Source: Meghimatium bilineatum
Taxonomy: Eukaryota > Mollusca > Gastropoda > Stylommatophora > Philomycidae
Reading direction: 5' to 3'
NCBI GenBank assembly: GCA_034231615.1
Contig: CM067322.1
Coordinates: forward strand, 60,321,245 to 60,385,244
Length of the DNA stretch: 64,000 nucleotides
Numbering within the stretch: position 1 is the first letter of the stretch; the number at the start of each line of letters is the position of its first letter. The translations under genes and the position numbers were made by a program. Below are positions 53,301 through 63,209 of the stretch, piece after piece. The notes beneath the pieces were generated by a model. It worked only from the letters and a program-made list of their open reading frames with translations, was not told the origin of the DNA and did not search any database.

Positions 53301-56300
53301 GTATAGCAGGCAAGATCCTAGCTAGTGTGCTGTTAACCTCTAGGGCTCTGAATTAAAAATTAAGAAACATCCCCTTGGGCCTGAATCTTTTTTGGAAAAT
53401 TTGCGTTATTGATTGTGGGTGTTTTGAAAACGAGATAACTTTTTGTTTTAATAGATATCAAAATAATTTTTGCATATCTAAATAAAAGAGTGAATAGTGA
53501 ATATAGTCATGTTTTTTTTGTTGTTGTATGTATGATATGACAGTTGTGAGCAAGTTGTGAAGTTGAAAATTCAGGGAAAAAATTGCAAATCGCCATTTTC
53601 AAATCGCACATATAACTTTTTGACGAACCTAATACTTGAGCAATGTGTGGAAACATTGATAAAATCCTCATAAACACCTATACGTATTGTATATATATTG
53701 TTTTATATCAAAACTAATATAATATGAACTAAAAAAAACTAATAAAATGTGAAGAAATCACATATAACGTCCGTCCGGTCAACACTAGGTCTAGCCCGAC
53801 ACGCAGCGTAATTATTGTCTGTGCACACACTTGGCACCCCTGATACATATTATTTTTGTGTTTTTGAACGACTACACAAACATTCTTATCAAATAACAAC
53901 ATTAAACCCACAAAACAACAATTAAAACATGTAGTCACGATCACTGAGCTGTGTAACGAGGTACTCAATGTGATAGTAAAATATGGCTAGAAAATGGCCA
54001 ACGTCACTGTAGAAATTCGTTGACAAAACCATCCGGCTTTCTCTCTTCTTGCAATCGTAATGAGTAAAGGAATTTGACCTTTAAACTGTGACATATTCCT
54101 AGCTTCGTTTGGCGGGTTTTATACATCACGGGATAATCACTTCGTGAAGTTCCGTACTCTGGAATCGGGCGATGTCGTATGTAGCGGGATTGCGCCCGCA
54201 GGCACAATGTACCCTGTGCACATAGGCGCAATATTGCAACCGCAGAGTCGTAAAGGTTAAATAGGCTGCAAGCCCATCTTGAGACAGGTCTCTTCCCAGA
54301 GAGCTAATGTGGCTTCTGACAAGGCAGAGATACGGTTGACATGATAGTCACTCATACAACTACAGGAAAAGTTTTGTGAACAGAACATTGGTATCTACAT
54401 CACATTTGTCAACATAACTATGGCATTCAACACTGTAAATCTTTAAAAAATATGATTTCAAAACAGTCACCAACTATTACGTAACATTCCCAGAAATTAC
54501 ATAAATGTAAACACAGTGTTCTACAGGTTAAATAACCAGATTGGGTGTGTGAAAATTGCAGAAGAGTCGCTGCACATGCAGGAATATTGGGAATCATGAC
54601 TTATGTTGAGCTGAAGAGAGCAGGGAACAATGGAGTGACATAATGAGATGACTTCAACAAGTCTTTGGACTGACCAATCTAATGAATGAATAAACTACTG
54701 TTTGTGCTTTTTTTCTTATTTTTTCTGTCATCAGGTCACTTCAGAGATAGCTTCAATGATCTGTATGATGTTAAGATTCATTTCGTATCATCACTTCTTG
54801 TTTGGAAGTAGTTCTTGGAAGACTATTTTTCCCTTTCTTCTCTGCTGAATCAACATGCATGAAGGATGAAATTATCATTCCTATTTCACAATTTATAAGT
54901 GTTGATGTGTAAATTTCCTAATTTTGTAATAGTGTGTACTGTTATTTTGCATAAATTTATATTGATTTAATGTTGTATATTTAAAACACCAAAAGTGTAC
55001 CTACATATTATGTTCTTCTAATTTCAGCCTTTGGATGGAGCTGGTCCACAGGTAGGCAAATATCAAGTGTGATGGTTATAATCATCTGTCAGAAAATATT
55101 CAGTGGTATTTTTTCTAATAGTGATCAAGTCTAAGCATATGAATATTATTTGTGTACTGGAGTGGGTATTTTTTAAGCTGTTTGTATTTTTGTGTATGTG
55201 TTTGTTCTCAAACTCCCGCTGGATCTGTCTTGTAGCAGGACAATGATCCTACTAGGTTTGAGCAGGAAACAAAATATGTCCATAAAACAAAAATGCTTTG
55301 TGTTGCCATTTTATTTATGCCAATGGTCTAACACATCTGTCTTTGGTGGTGACAACTAATACATTCAGTGTTTTAAAATAGACCAGCTCTATGAGAGAAC
55401 TTGTTCTTATACTTACACGTTGAACACTAACTCAAAGCTAACCATGCATGCTTGATCTATTTTCAGCTGGCTTGTGTCGCTATCATCATAGCCTTGGTTG
55501 ATCATTGTTTTATATTGTAAGGTTTTTGTTCTGCTGGTCATGAAACAGGTCTGTCACATAATCTGCCCATCTTGTCAGTAGTTCTATCCTTTCAAATATA
55601 ATTTATCCACTCTTAATGCGGCCACCCCCCAATTATAGGACATTTCTTATTTGGATGTCTTATTTTGTTGTGCATTTCTTTAGTCTTCTGTTGTAGTGAT
55701 ATCTTCTATTTCTCTGCATTTTGTTTCTATTGTTATTTCACTATTCTGCACGTTATATATCTCTGTCTAAAGTGAATATTTTGGGGTATTTTTTAATTTT
55801 CTTTCTGACATTATCTCTAGCATGTCATCTGTCATCCATGTTTGTTCTTGGCTTTTCTTATTGGTAAATTTTCATTTGTTGTTTGAATGCTTTTCCTTAG
55901 ACTATTCCATTTATTATTTATTTTCTCTTCTGTATTGTTCCATGCATTTTATCATTTGGTGACCATATCTGTTCTTTACATCTATGTATTTTTACTTTAT
56001 ATCTGGTTGTTTCAGTGTTGATGTGTCTACCTGTGGATCTTACTTTCTTCTATGCTCTGTCTTTTAAAGTTTTGTATGAATTTTGCACAACGCTGGATTG
56101 TGGTCAGAATTGATATCATCTCCTGTGTATGTTTTAGTTTTCTTTATATTATTATATATTGCAAGTAGTGTTTAGAAGTAACTATAAAAGTTGAGGTTTT
56201 AAACAGTTTATTTGCAGAAGGGCGTACTTTCTACTTAACTGGTTTTTTTTTTTAGCTGCTTCACTGAGTTAAGGAGTTAAACGGTCATTAAAAAACTGAC

Positions 56301-59300
56301 AGTAAATTCTATCTTCTTTTAATGGAAATTTTAAATTTTGTGGAATAAATTGATTTTCTTAGTTGCATGGTGGTACACTGGTCAGTGTTTTTTGCTATTT
56401 TTTGCCAAGATGTATATTGACCATGATATGAAAAAAATCTGTTTTGACGAACTTTTAAAATGTATGTTACGGGTAGATTATTTTATTAATTTTCTTATTG
56501 CAAATCCTTGGTACATCAGTTGTACTAAATCTGTAGCATATTCCTCTGAGATACGACTCAAAGATAGTATTTTGTATTTCGTTTCACATGATCCATTGCG
56601 ATAGAATTTGTATAAACTAACATCCAGTAAAAAATGTTTAAAGAGGTTGCCAGATAAGGTTTATAAAAGTATATTCTGTATCTTAGCGGAAAGATGATCT
56701 TGCATGGAAAGTAGCAATGCAACATCAGATGTTGGAGCAGCAGGGACGGCAACAACACATGCACGGAGGGCCAGGAATACCATCAAACCATCAGGATGAT
56801 GACCTCATGAAGAAGGTTAGACAGCAACAACAATTGTTGGACATGGAGAAACAAAGAGAGGCACAGCAGAAGGTAAGATCTTTGACCTCAACATTTGAGA
56901 AATTATGTTTGTTTTAAAAAAAATGTTTGTATAGTGATTTTGTTGTTTCTTTTTGATCTTATGAAATCGATTCATTATATTACAAGTAGACACCACCACA
57001 TAGTTCATTTTTTAAATCCTAATTTTTAGATAGTCACAGAGCATGACAATTCACTGATATTCATTGTTCCAATAACAAACATGGCTGCTGCTACATAAAC
57101 ATGGCGGTTAACACTATGAGTCTCCACAGACACGCACAAAAATTGATTTTGTTTCTGCAAAGTAGTAAAATGCTACCAGTTAAGAAATTCTGTATTCTAC
57201 ATACTTTCTTCATGTTATGCACTGAGGGGAGGGTGGTCCCCTCTCAGTGCGTATCACAAAAAAGTAGCGATTGGCATTTGTTTATCTAGCGTTACGGAAG
57301 CACAATGAATTCGGTGGTGCTCTTAACATTGAACGACTTTGAGGAAGCTTGAATGGAGAAATAAGAAACATTCCATAGACCATCATGAAAGCTATCATGC
57401 AGAATTTATGTGGACATCAGGAACAGCACAGCATTTGACGCTATTCTCGTTGTTATGAAAGATTACTTGTCCCAATAGTGTTCCATTATTTCTGATTGTG
57501 TTCCTTCTATTATTTGGTGTTATGTTCCTTTGTATCATAGTTATGGTAAAGCTTCATTTCCGTCAATATTGCTGTGTTAAAAATGTGGTGCCGTTTACTT
57601 GTATTGTATCGAAATCTCAATACAAGAGTAACAAATGGAGTAATTAGACAAAATAACATAAAACACAAATTTAATTTAAATTTTCCATTTGCCTTCCTTT
57701 GTGACAAAGATTTACTAGATAGTTTGACATGCTCCAGAGGGACAGTGTTTACTTGAGAAAAAAAATGTAGCTGAAAATGACTTTAATTGTGAATAGCAAA
57801 TTTCTGTTCTATTCAATAGTTGATGGAACAGCAGCAGTTGGCATTGTTGGAGGCCCAGAGGGGAGAGCAACATCAAAGAATTCTATCCTCTGGTCAAGGT
57901 AAGAAGTGACACATTCATAACTATACTATTGTCATTGCCTGTATGTAATCAAGGACTAAATGGGGAGCAAAGAATAGTAACATTGCCACTTGCAATGCAT
58001 GTCATTCTTATGCCATTTTGACATTTCTTAGTATCTTAACGAAGGCTTGGGATTGGCTACCACACCCCATGCTTTCATCTGTTAGGGCATCTTATTTGCA
58101 TCATACATTTGATATTGCAAGAATATAAAGTACTCTCATTACCCAGCTCATGGCATTTTACTTACAACCACATTGTGTATGTAGTCTGAGACTTGCAAAA
58201 ACTCTGGAAAACTTTGCCATCAAAAAATAATATAAGATAAACACCAATGCGCGGAGCTAAAAGTAAAACTCCATAGGGAACAAGAGTGACAAATTGCTAA
58301 TCCACCAGGGTTCTATCTTCATCCTCTGTTGTTTGGGTCCACAGTCAGGAAGAATATTTATTCTTAAAATGTGGATTGTCTGTATAGCTGTTGAATTGAT
58401 TCATTTAATGTCCTTTATGCAATTGTGATTTTTTTTATTATTGTGTGTTATGTTTTGTTGTTAACTGTTAATTTAAGAAACTAGTTTTATTGTTGTTATG
58501 TTTGTCCAGAACTATCCCAAAATTTCATGATATATGTTGGTTGGTTGTGAATCCATTGGGCTCATGCCATTGTGTGATATATGTTTGCGAGCTGTTGTTT
58601 TGTTTCATATAAGATGTTCCATTTATCTGGCCTCGGAGGAAGAAACATTTCTGACCAGTGCTGAACATTCAATAGGGACAGTTTCGTAGAGATTCACCCT
58701 GAAGTGTGTTGTGGTTGTATTTTGTTTACTTGATTGTTGGTTGCTGATCCAGCGGTCCATGAGCTCATGCCCTTTGACCTAATGGCATTATATTTCTGGG
58801 AAGTAAACTTGATTGTTAAGACTGCCATCTTATGAGAATGAAGTCAAACCAAATATCAATAGGGGCATATAACAAAAGAATATCTGAACATAAAGTCAAA
58901 GGTAGACCACAAAAAATGGTGGGGAAAAAACATCACGATAGCCTTGAACAAACATGAACGCGACACAACAAAGGCAACACATCTGGCTTTGGAACGAAAA
59001 CTGAGGCTCCCACCCCTACACTTCATGGCAAGTGGGGATAATATAAATCATCACCCACCTAGGGATAGACAATAGACTGTAAAGCTGTACATGTTGTTGT
59101 CGTGTGCGAAGTCTGAAGGTAATGCTCATTTCCTTTCCAAGAGGTTGATGTTGTCTTTTGCATATGGGCTGATCATATATTTATAGATTTATTTCCAGTT
59201 TCCTATATTTCCTATGTTCATTGTTTATTCACAGATTTTAACTGAGCATGGTTGTTTGTGTGTGTGACTGCTCTTCTTTTGCTTTCTTCTTTGCTAGTCT

Positions 59301-62300
59301 ATCTGCCTTGTCATTGCCAGGTGTGTTTGAGTGGCCAGGAATCTACTGCATAACAATGCTGCCTTCATAAGATGTAAGCAGCTGATGATATATTTGATCT
59401 AACTCCGGCTTACAATGCCCATTGTATTCTAGTGCTTGAAGAGAAGACTTCATAAGTCTGTGTACAAATCAGTGTTTGAGACTTTTGATGGAAAGGGGTA
59501 AAATATGGTCTTCAGGTGGCTAAGGCAACTTCTAGTACTGTTATTTCAGCTTCATATAGAACATATCTACCCACAGGCATCAAACAACTCATTAGATGTT
59601 TTATCTGAATATTCTATATAGACTCCATGACCTGCTTTGATTGTAGTTTTGAAAGCTGACATACCAGTATATACATAAATTCACTCTTTTGTGTAGTTCA
59701 ATTTAAAATATGCTTGTAGTGGTAAAGATTTTGCTACTCTTTGCAGTTCTGGTCTTTGAGGTGATAGTTTTCTTTTATTTCATTGACATGGCTGAGGGCT
59801 GACTTTTTAAAATAAATTCTGTGGTTCATTTGCCAGTTTTCTACAAGTTGTGATATGTGTCAGATTATAGAATGATGACATTTCATAGTGACCATACAAT
59901 ACAAGATCTATATTTGACATGTTGCTTTGTTGAAATTGTCTTGTGATTTGTGCTGTACAGAAAGGCTCAACTTTACTGTAAACTGTGACACGGTGTAATG
60001 TCAGGGTGAACAAAGAAGAAGAGAGTAAGTACAATACTATAGATATATTAAAATACTAACAAGGGTGTACTAGGTGAGCTATTGCATGGATGAAACATAT
60101 CACATACAATTTTTACGGTACTGTACCAAATAAAGGGTCTACATATTTTCTCAAATCAGGAACGAAATATAGAAGCAAAAGTAAAAATAATAAAATTGTG
60201 TTCTTCCTGTTTTTATTAATTATTTTCCTGACGTTAAATACTAAACACGAACCAGTGTTTATTATTTACCCACCAGCTCAAAATGCTTTTCAGTTCCAGC
60301 GAATCCTTACTGTAGCATTGTAGGTTAAGATTATACTATGTCCCCCATGTATATCTTTGCATCTGGGAACACTCATTAATGGTAATAATGAATTTATCAG
60401 TCAAGCCACAATTACGACCGTCATTTTGTAACTAGGAATACAGCGGTAGAGCGAAGTCACAAATCACCAAAAATTTTGAATCAGCTCAGGTTTTTTACCA
60501 TGGCGATATTTTTTGACGAGTGTACTCTTTCCGTAAGTGCCCAATGTCGAAATATGTCACAGTGGACGTAGCCATTCGTAGTCATGGACAACAATCTCCC
60601 ATGTTAATTTCCAGTCATTCTTTTATAATATATATTAGAGTCATTTCCCTTTGTTTTTCTGTGGAAATATATACGCCTAGTGGTAATTTATTCGACCGTT
60701 TCATGTTTGCAAGCCGAAATGTATAGACCTAACTTCAGTTTTACCATTTTTCGCTATTTCTTCACGGATTATGATTCAGACCAAATTGATTTTTAAAGCT
60801 TTAGTGTTGCAGGTACTGTAGATAAACTACAGGATTTGAGAGGAATGTTAATATTTAATAGTGATATAACTAATTTTATTTACGATGAAGAATTGAGAAG
60901 CCGTGTTTTCTACAGCTAGGTCTACACAGGGCATTGACGCTGTAAGTTCTTTGTTGTATGTATTTGTCCACATTCTCAATTTCGGTTGAACAACAACATA
61001 ACACTGAGACACACAAGGAAACACCATATCCATCAAACACTTATCTCTATCGTCTCCGAATTTAAAATCAATAACTCAATAAAGTTATGCCAAAAAAGGA
61101 AGCACGTGCAGAAAAACCACTAGTCATAAAAAATGTCCATGTTCCAGAAGAAGTTGCATAATTTTTGTCTGAGTAGTTAGAAGTTAAAAAGTATAAATAT
61201 GTAGACCCTTATTTTAATATAGTATCATTTTTAAAATCAGTAAAATCAAGTATTATTCCACTTTTTACAAGAGAGAAAGCTTACTACATGTGAAATGAGA
61301 TGTCTAAGAAATGCAACAAATAGAACAAGAAGAGATCACGTGAGGAATGAGGAGATTAAAGAACTGTTGGAACAATATCTGTCAATATGGTAAATTATAT
61401 TGAAAAACAGACTGAAATGTTGCTGCCACTTAATGAGAATGAACCCTTATTGGCCAACGGCAATAGCATACACCATGAAAATGGAAACAGCAATATACAG
61501 AGAAAGACCATGAAAAGGGTGGATTAAAGGAGCTATCATTATTCTGAGATGTCACAATACTACTGCAAATCAAGGTACCAAATGTGCCATAGTCAGAAAA
61601 CCGATCACCATTCAGTCCAGTAATTTCTTACAGCAAAAACAGAGAAAAGACAATATATAGATATTCCTTTGTAAAACCATGCATATAGAGAAACAATGTC
61701 TATAGGGAACATAAGACCAATGTGTACGTAAGAAATACAATAGAAATGTATGCTGGTGTACAAGAACCACTACTTTCAATGGTGAAACGACAAAAACTAG
61801 CATGCTTTGGACATGTATGCAGACATAATTCCATGTCAAAAACAATACAGCAGGGAACTGTCGAAGGGGAAAGAAGCAGAGGAGGGCAAATAAAGGCATG
61901 TATAGACAACATCAAGGAATGGACAGGACAAGATATTTCTACACTCATCCGCATCACTGAGGATAGAATTCGCTGGAGGGCTCTGTGTGCTGAAGCATCC
62001 AATGTGGTACCCCTAAGACCCTGAAGGGTTATGGGTTGATTGATACAGAGAAGGACCAGTGTGCATATGTAAAAAATTAATGGGGTAAAACATAGGCAGG
62101 ATATAACTGCGTGATAAGAAGAAAGTCAACAACTGAATGGGTTGACTCATGTGTTACAGTGCCCGAAAGGGGAGCTGTAAATAGCAACGGTTAGTCATTA
62201 ATGCTTGTTGTAAGAGGCAACTAAGGAGGTTATAAGGTGAAGTTAGCTGTTCTATCCCATATTGGATCAAAGTGACCCAAGGCCATTTGCTGAAGTTGGA

Positions 62301-62734
62301 TATGTCAGGCACAAATATCGCAGCAAAGCTTAAACCATGACAACACATTCCGTTCTCCAGACTACATCCTTCTAATCTGCTAGAGTTTGAGAACAAATGC
62401 AGAAGAAGAAGAATGGCTTGATATATAACTGTCTATCTGTTATATAACTGTCTATACTGTTAACAGTTCATAACTGTCTATATTTCTATGTCGGTCTGGT
62501 ACAGCATATCAAAATATCACTAATTTATATATTTTAAATTTCAAATTTGTATGTTGTTAGGTCAGCCTATGACCCCTGCAGGAATGCCAACTACTTCATC
62601 CATTAGAAGTTCAGGAGTAAGCATTGTCTCAGCACAATTACAACCTCCATCTCACCAAGGCATGGGTCCCCCTGGAATTGTTAGACCCCCTTCATCCATG
62701 GCTGGGCCACTGTCACAAATGATGGGCGGTGGAG
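50299..62734 (+). CDS. Q/M/P/G-rich protein, partial host gene (six internal exons; continues to the right)
   Basis: Exons are 50299-50320, 51740-51777, 55028-55051, 56687-56872, 57820-57898 and 62561-62734. All have GT/AG borders, and the phases match across five introns, giving about 174 residues without a stop. In order the product shows a short polar start (QHIGDKNDGPKQNQGG), a charged Gln-rich coiled-coil-like stretch (about residues 29-115, with KKVRQQQQLLDMEKQREAQQ and MEQQQLALLEAQR), then a Pro/Gly/Met/Ser-rich segment (about 116-174, ending PLSQMMGGGG). This composition is typical of disordered regions in chromatin or transcription cofactors and some splicing factors. I recognise no domain and cannot name the gene. 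The start codon and 3' end lie outside what I can see. The chance that six unrelated exon-like pieces share frame and composition is low. Confidence 0.75.
51463..51642. repeat. Tandem repeat, three units of about 63-65 bp
   Basis: ATTAGTA starts units at 51463, 51526 and 51591. Each contains TAGTAATT(A/G)T, ATGTGTGTA(A/C)GGTTTAGAGA and a TATC(T)-rich end. It lies in an intron of the Q/M-rich gene, about 100 bp before microexon b. Confidence 0.85.
51740..51777 (+). CDS. Q/M-rich gene, microexon b (38 nt)
   Basis: T-rich acceptor ending TTTTTTTAG and donor ATG|GTAAGT. Translates as GPKQNQGGQKMM after completing the split Asp codon. Ends in phase 0. Confidence 0.6.
52540..54700 (+). pseudogene. 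LINE reverse transcriptase, split by a piggyBac-type element
   Basis: Endonuclease-RT linker with WFDENDVQIKALLDNRHN, QKFYSPLKVIYG, then LEEVEKAISNLSVGKAPGTD, IPAEVYVASGPV, FKDASIMHLYKTKGN, NHPGISLLCIAGKILASVLL (RT motifs 0-1). The 53337-54256 element follows, after which the frame resumes NRLQAHLETGLFPESQCGFR, QGRDTVDMI and a VNITMAFNTVN block. Later RT motifs including YADD are missing; a Cys-rich end (CENCRRVAAHAG) at about 54550 resembles the C-terminal zinc knuckle of this family. A direct repeat (CAGGACCATCACTGACAGGAAATTCT-like unit twice at 52897-52949) was added locally. Confidence 0.88.
53337..54256. mobile_element. piggyBac-type non-autonomous element, 920 bp
   Basis: TTAA at 53333-53336 and 54257-54260. 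Ends are CCTCTAGGGCTCTGAA (left) and CCTTTACGACTCTGCGG (right, reversed). Removing it with one TTAA rejoins the LINE frame exactly (…ASVLL / NRLQAHLE…). That proves insertion into an intact codon context and defines the ends. No transposase motifs seen. Related to 43292-44020 and 24815-25100. Confidence 0.93.
55028..55051 (+). CDS. Q/M-rich gene, microexon c (24 nt)
   Basis: Acceptor TTCTAATTTCAG and donor CAG|GTAGGC. Encodes PLDGAGPQ in phase 0-0, so skipping it would keep frame. Confidence 0.55.
55197..55349 (-). mobile_element. Short GAA-tail retroposon, subfamily A
   Basis: TGTTTGTTCTCAAACTCCCG, CTTGTAGCAGGACAATGATC, CTACTAGGT, TTGCCATTTTATTTATGCC, AACACATCTGTCTTTGGTGG. The hairpin is present with one mismatch in each arm. 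It lies 146 bp after microexon c. Confidence 0.85.
55450..56160 (-). pseudogene. LINE endonuclease end and linker, strongly decayed
   Basis: Minus strand: DINSDHNPALCKIHTK near 56090-56130 is the SDH motif of the LINE AP-endonuclease. An open-ended charged linker follows (KEMHNKISK region), then ELLTRWADYVTDLF near 55560. Many stops. Assigned on motif order only. Confidence 0.5.
56687..56872 (+). CDS. Q/M-rich gene, exon d (62 codons)
   Basis: Acceptor GTATCTTAG and donor AAG|GTAAGA, phase 0-0. Encodes RKDDLAWKVAMQHQMLEQQ, a His/Gly linker, then a Gln-rich helix (KKVRQQQQLLDMEKQREAQQ). It is the strongest single exon of this gene. Confidence 0.8.
57219..57250. repeat. Strong hairpin, 12-bp arms
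   Basis: GCACTGAGGGGA, loop GGGTGG, then TCCCCTCTCAGTGC, which pairs with the first arm with a 2-nt bulge. An isolated GC-rich stem in an AT-rich intron. No tract of T follows and no known RNA is recognised. Confidence 0.7.
57820..57898 (+). CDS. Q/M-rich gene, exon e (79 nt)
   Basis: Acceptor TATTCAATAG and donor CAAG|GTAAGA. Encodes LMEQQQLALLEAQRGEQHQR and continues the helix of the previous exon in register. Ends in phase 1. Confidence 0.75.
57957..58010 (+). mobile_element. Short GAA-tail retroposon, subfamily B, 5' fragment
   Basis: AAATGGGGAGCAAAGAATAG, TAACATTGCCACTTGCAATG, CATGTCATTCTTATG: the 5' block of B, not continued. Confidence 0.55.
58739..58806 (-). mobile_element. Retroposon X, 68-bp end-only copy with target duplication
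   Basis: Only the end containing GCTGATCCAGCGGTCCATGA to ATTTCTGGGAAGT, between 11-bp repeats ACTTGATTGTT (58728-58738 and 58807-58817). Being one extreme end of the larger copies, it marks the X 3' end (minus strand here) if truncation is 5'-sided. Confidence 0.8.
58860..59070 (+). pseudogene. LINE C-terminal tail fragment
   Basis: HKVKGRPQKMV, then in the next frame GKNITIALNKHERDTTKATH and LALERKLRLPPLHFMAS. This is the GRP-K-W-DDI…RA-LALERKLRLP tail of an endonuclease/RT LINE, with a frameshift. Confidence 0.7.
59230..59720 (-). pseudogene. LINE RNase H fragment
   Basis: Minus strand: IYHQLLTSYEGSIVMQ, IPGHSNTPGNDKADRLAKKK (RNase H final motif, well kept), preceded by a degraded LQALEYNGHCKPEL helix. 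Similar decayed sequence may extend to about 60000. Confidence 0.7.
60020..61270. other. No gene recognised
   Basis: AT-rich intron sequence of the Q/M-rich gene. A 77-codon and a 68-codon frame are present but show no similarity or exon signals. Confidence 0.4.
61275..61610 (+). pseudogene. LINE reverse-transcriptase C-terminal fragment
   Basis: TCEMRCLRNATNRTRRDHVR, NEEIKELLEQ, then RLKCCCHLMRMNP, AYTMK, and a RP-KGWIKGA tail. It matches the 23.65-24.11 kb fragment on the other strand in motif order. Confidence 0.7.
61611..62045 (+). pseudogene. LINE 3' end, same family as 46.5-48.0 kb
   Basis: AGVQEPLLSMVKRQKLACFG, HVCRHNSMSKTIQQGTVEGE, RSRGGQIKACIDNIKEWTGQ, DISTLIRITEDRIRWRALCA, EASNVVPLRP and a stop, then GACCCTGAAGGGTTATGGGT and TTGATTGATA. 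The last approximately 190 bp are nearly identical to 47810-47995, indicating recent common ancestry. Confidence 0.85.
62158..62411 (+). mobile_element. Short GAA-tail retroposon, subfamily B, near full length
   Basis: GCCCGAAAGGGGAGCTGTAA, AAGAGGCAACTAAGGAGG, CCCATATTGGATCAAAGTGA, GAAGTTGGATATGTCAGGC, CACATTCCGTTCTCCAGACT, then AACAAATGCAGAAGAAGAAGAA (tail 4 repeats). It lies 149 bp before exon f of the host gene. Confidence 0.88.
62561..62734 (+). CDS. Q/M-rich gene, exon f (Pro/Gly/Met-rich)
   Basis: Acceptor TGTTGTTAG and donor GGAG|GTAAAA. Completes a Gly codon, then reads QPMTPAGMPTTSSIRSSG to PLSQMMGGGG. No stop, so the gene continues beyond 62734. Low-complexity, probably disordered protein. 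Confidence 0.75.
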
Positions 62735-62789
62735 GTAAAATACATTTTTTTTATAGATATCAATGATAACTAAATACTTGTAGTTCTTG

Positions 62790-62880
62790 CCTATTTGTTA
62801 CTGTGGCCCACAAATGGAGTAAAGAATACTAAAAATGACGTACTATTCATATTATAAAAGACAAGTCAGGAGGGTTGGAC
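62790..62880 (+). mobile_element. Degraded subfamily B 5' fragment
   Basis: GTGGCCCACAAATGGAGTAA, AGAATACTAAAAATGACG, AAAAGACAAGTCAGGAGGG follow the order of the B 5' block (GGGCCC..GGGGAGCAAAGAATAG..GAGGCGACTAAGGAGG) with many changes. Confidence 0.4.
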
Positions 62881-62904
62881 ACTTAGTAAGAATGGATGTG
62901 CTGT

Positions 62905-63205
62905 TTATTTGTTTGAGAACCCCAGGAATTGCGAGTGATTAGCTCCTACTCCCTATGTGCAGTAGGGTGGTTTTTCTGAGCTTTCTTTTATACCCAGGAG
63001 AATTAAGCTTTCAACACTGCAGTATCTATTGAAGGAGCCTTCTACTCAGAGGGGGTCTATAATTGTATTGATGACATGCTGCAAAGTTTCAATAAGAGAG
63101 CTTCAATATAACGGCATGTCTAATTATAAACTGAGGTTTTCTGTTGCATGAGTGATTTGTGTAGTGGGCCATTAGTGGGACCCACAGATGCAACTGCATG
63201 GGTGG
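62905..63205 (+). repeat. X-related composite repeat
   Basis: The right part (CTTCAATATAACGGCATGTC, GTTTTCTGTTGCATGAGTGA, GGGCCATTAGTGGGACCCAC) is one end of retroposon X. The left part (CCAGGAATTGCGAG, CCCTATGTGCAG, CTTTCTTTTATACCCAGG) recurs at 14.03 kb but not in X copies 1 and 2, so this may be a second X subtype. Confidence 0.55.
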
Positions 63206-63209
63206 ATGG

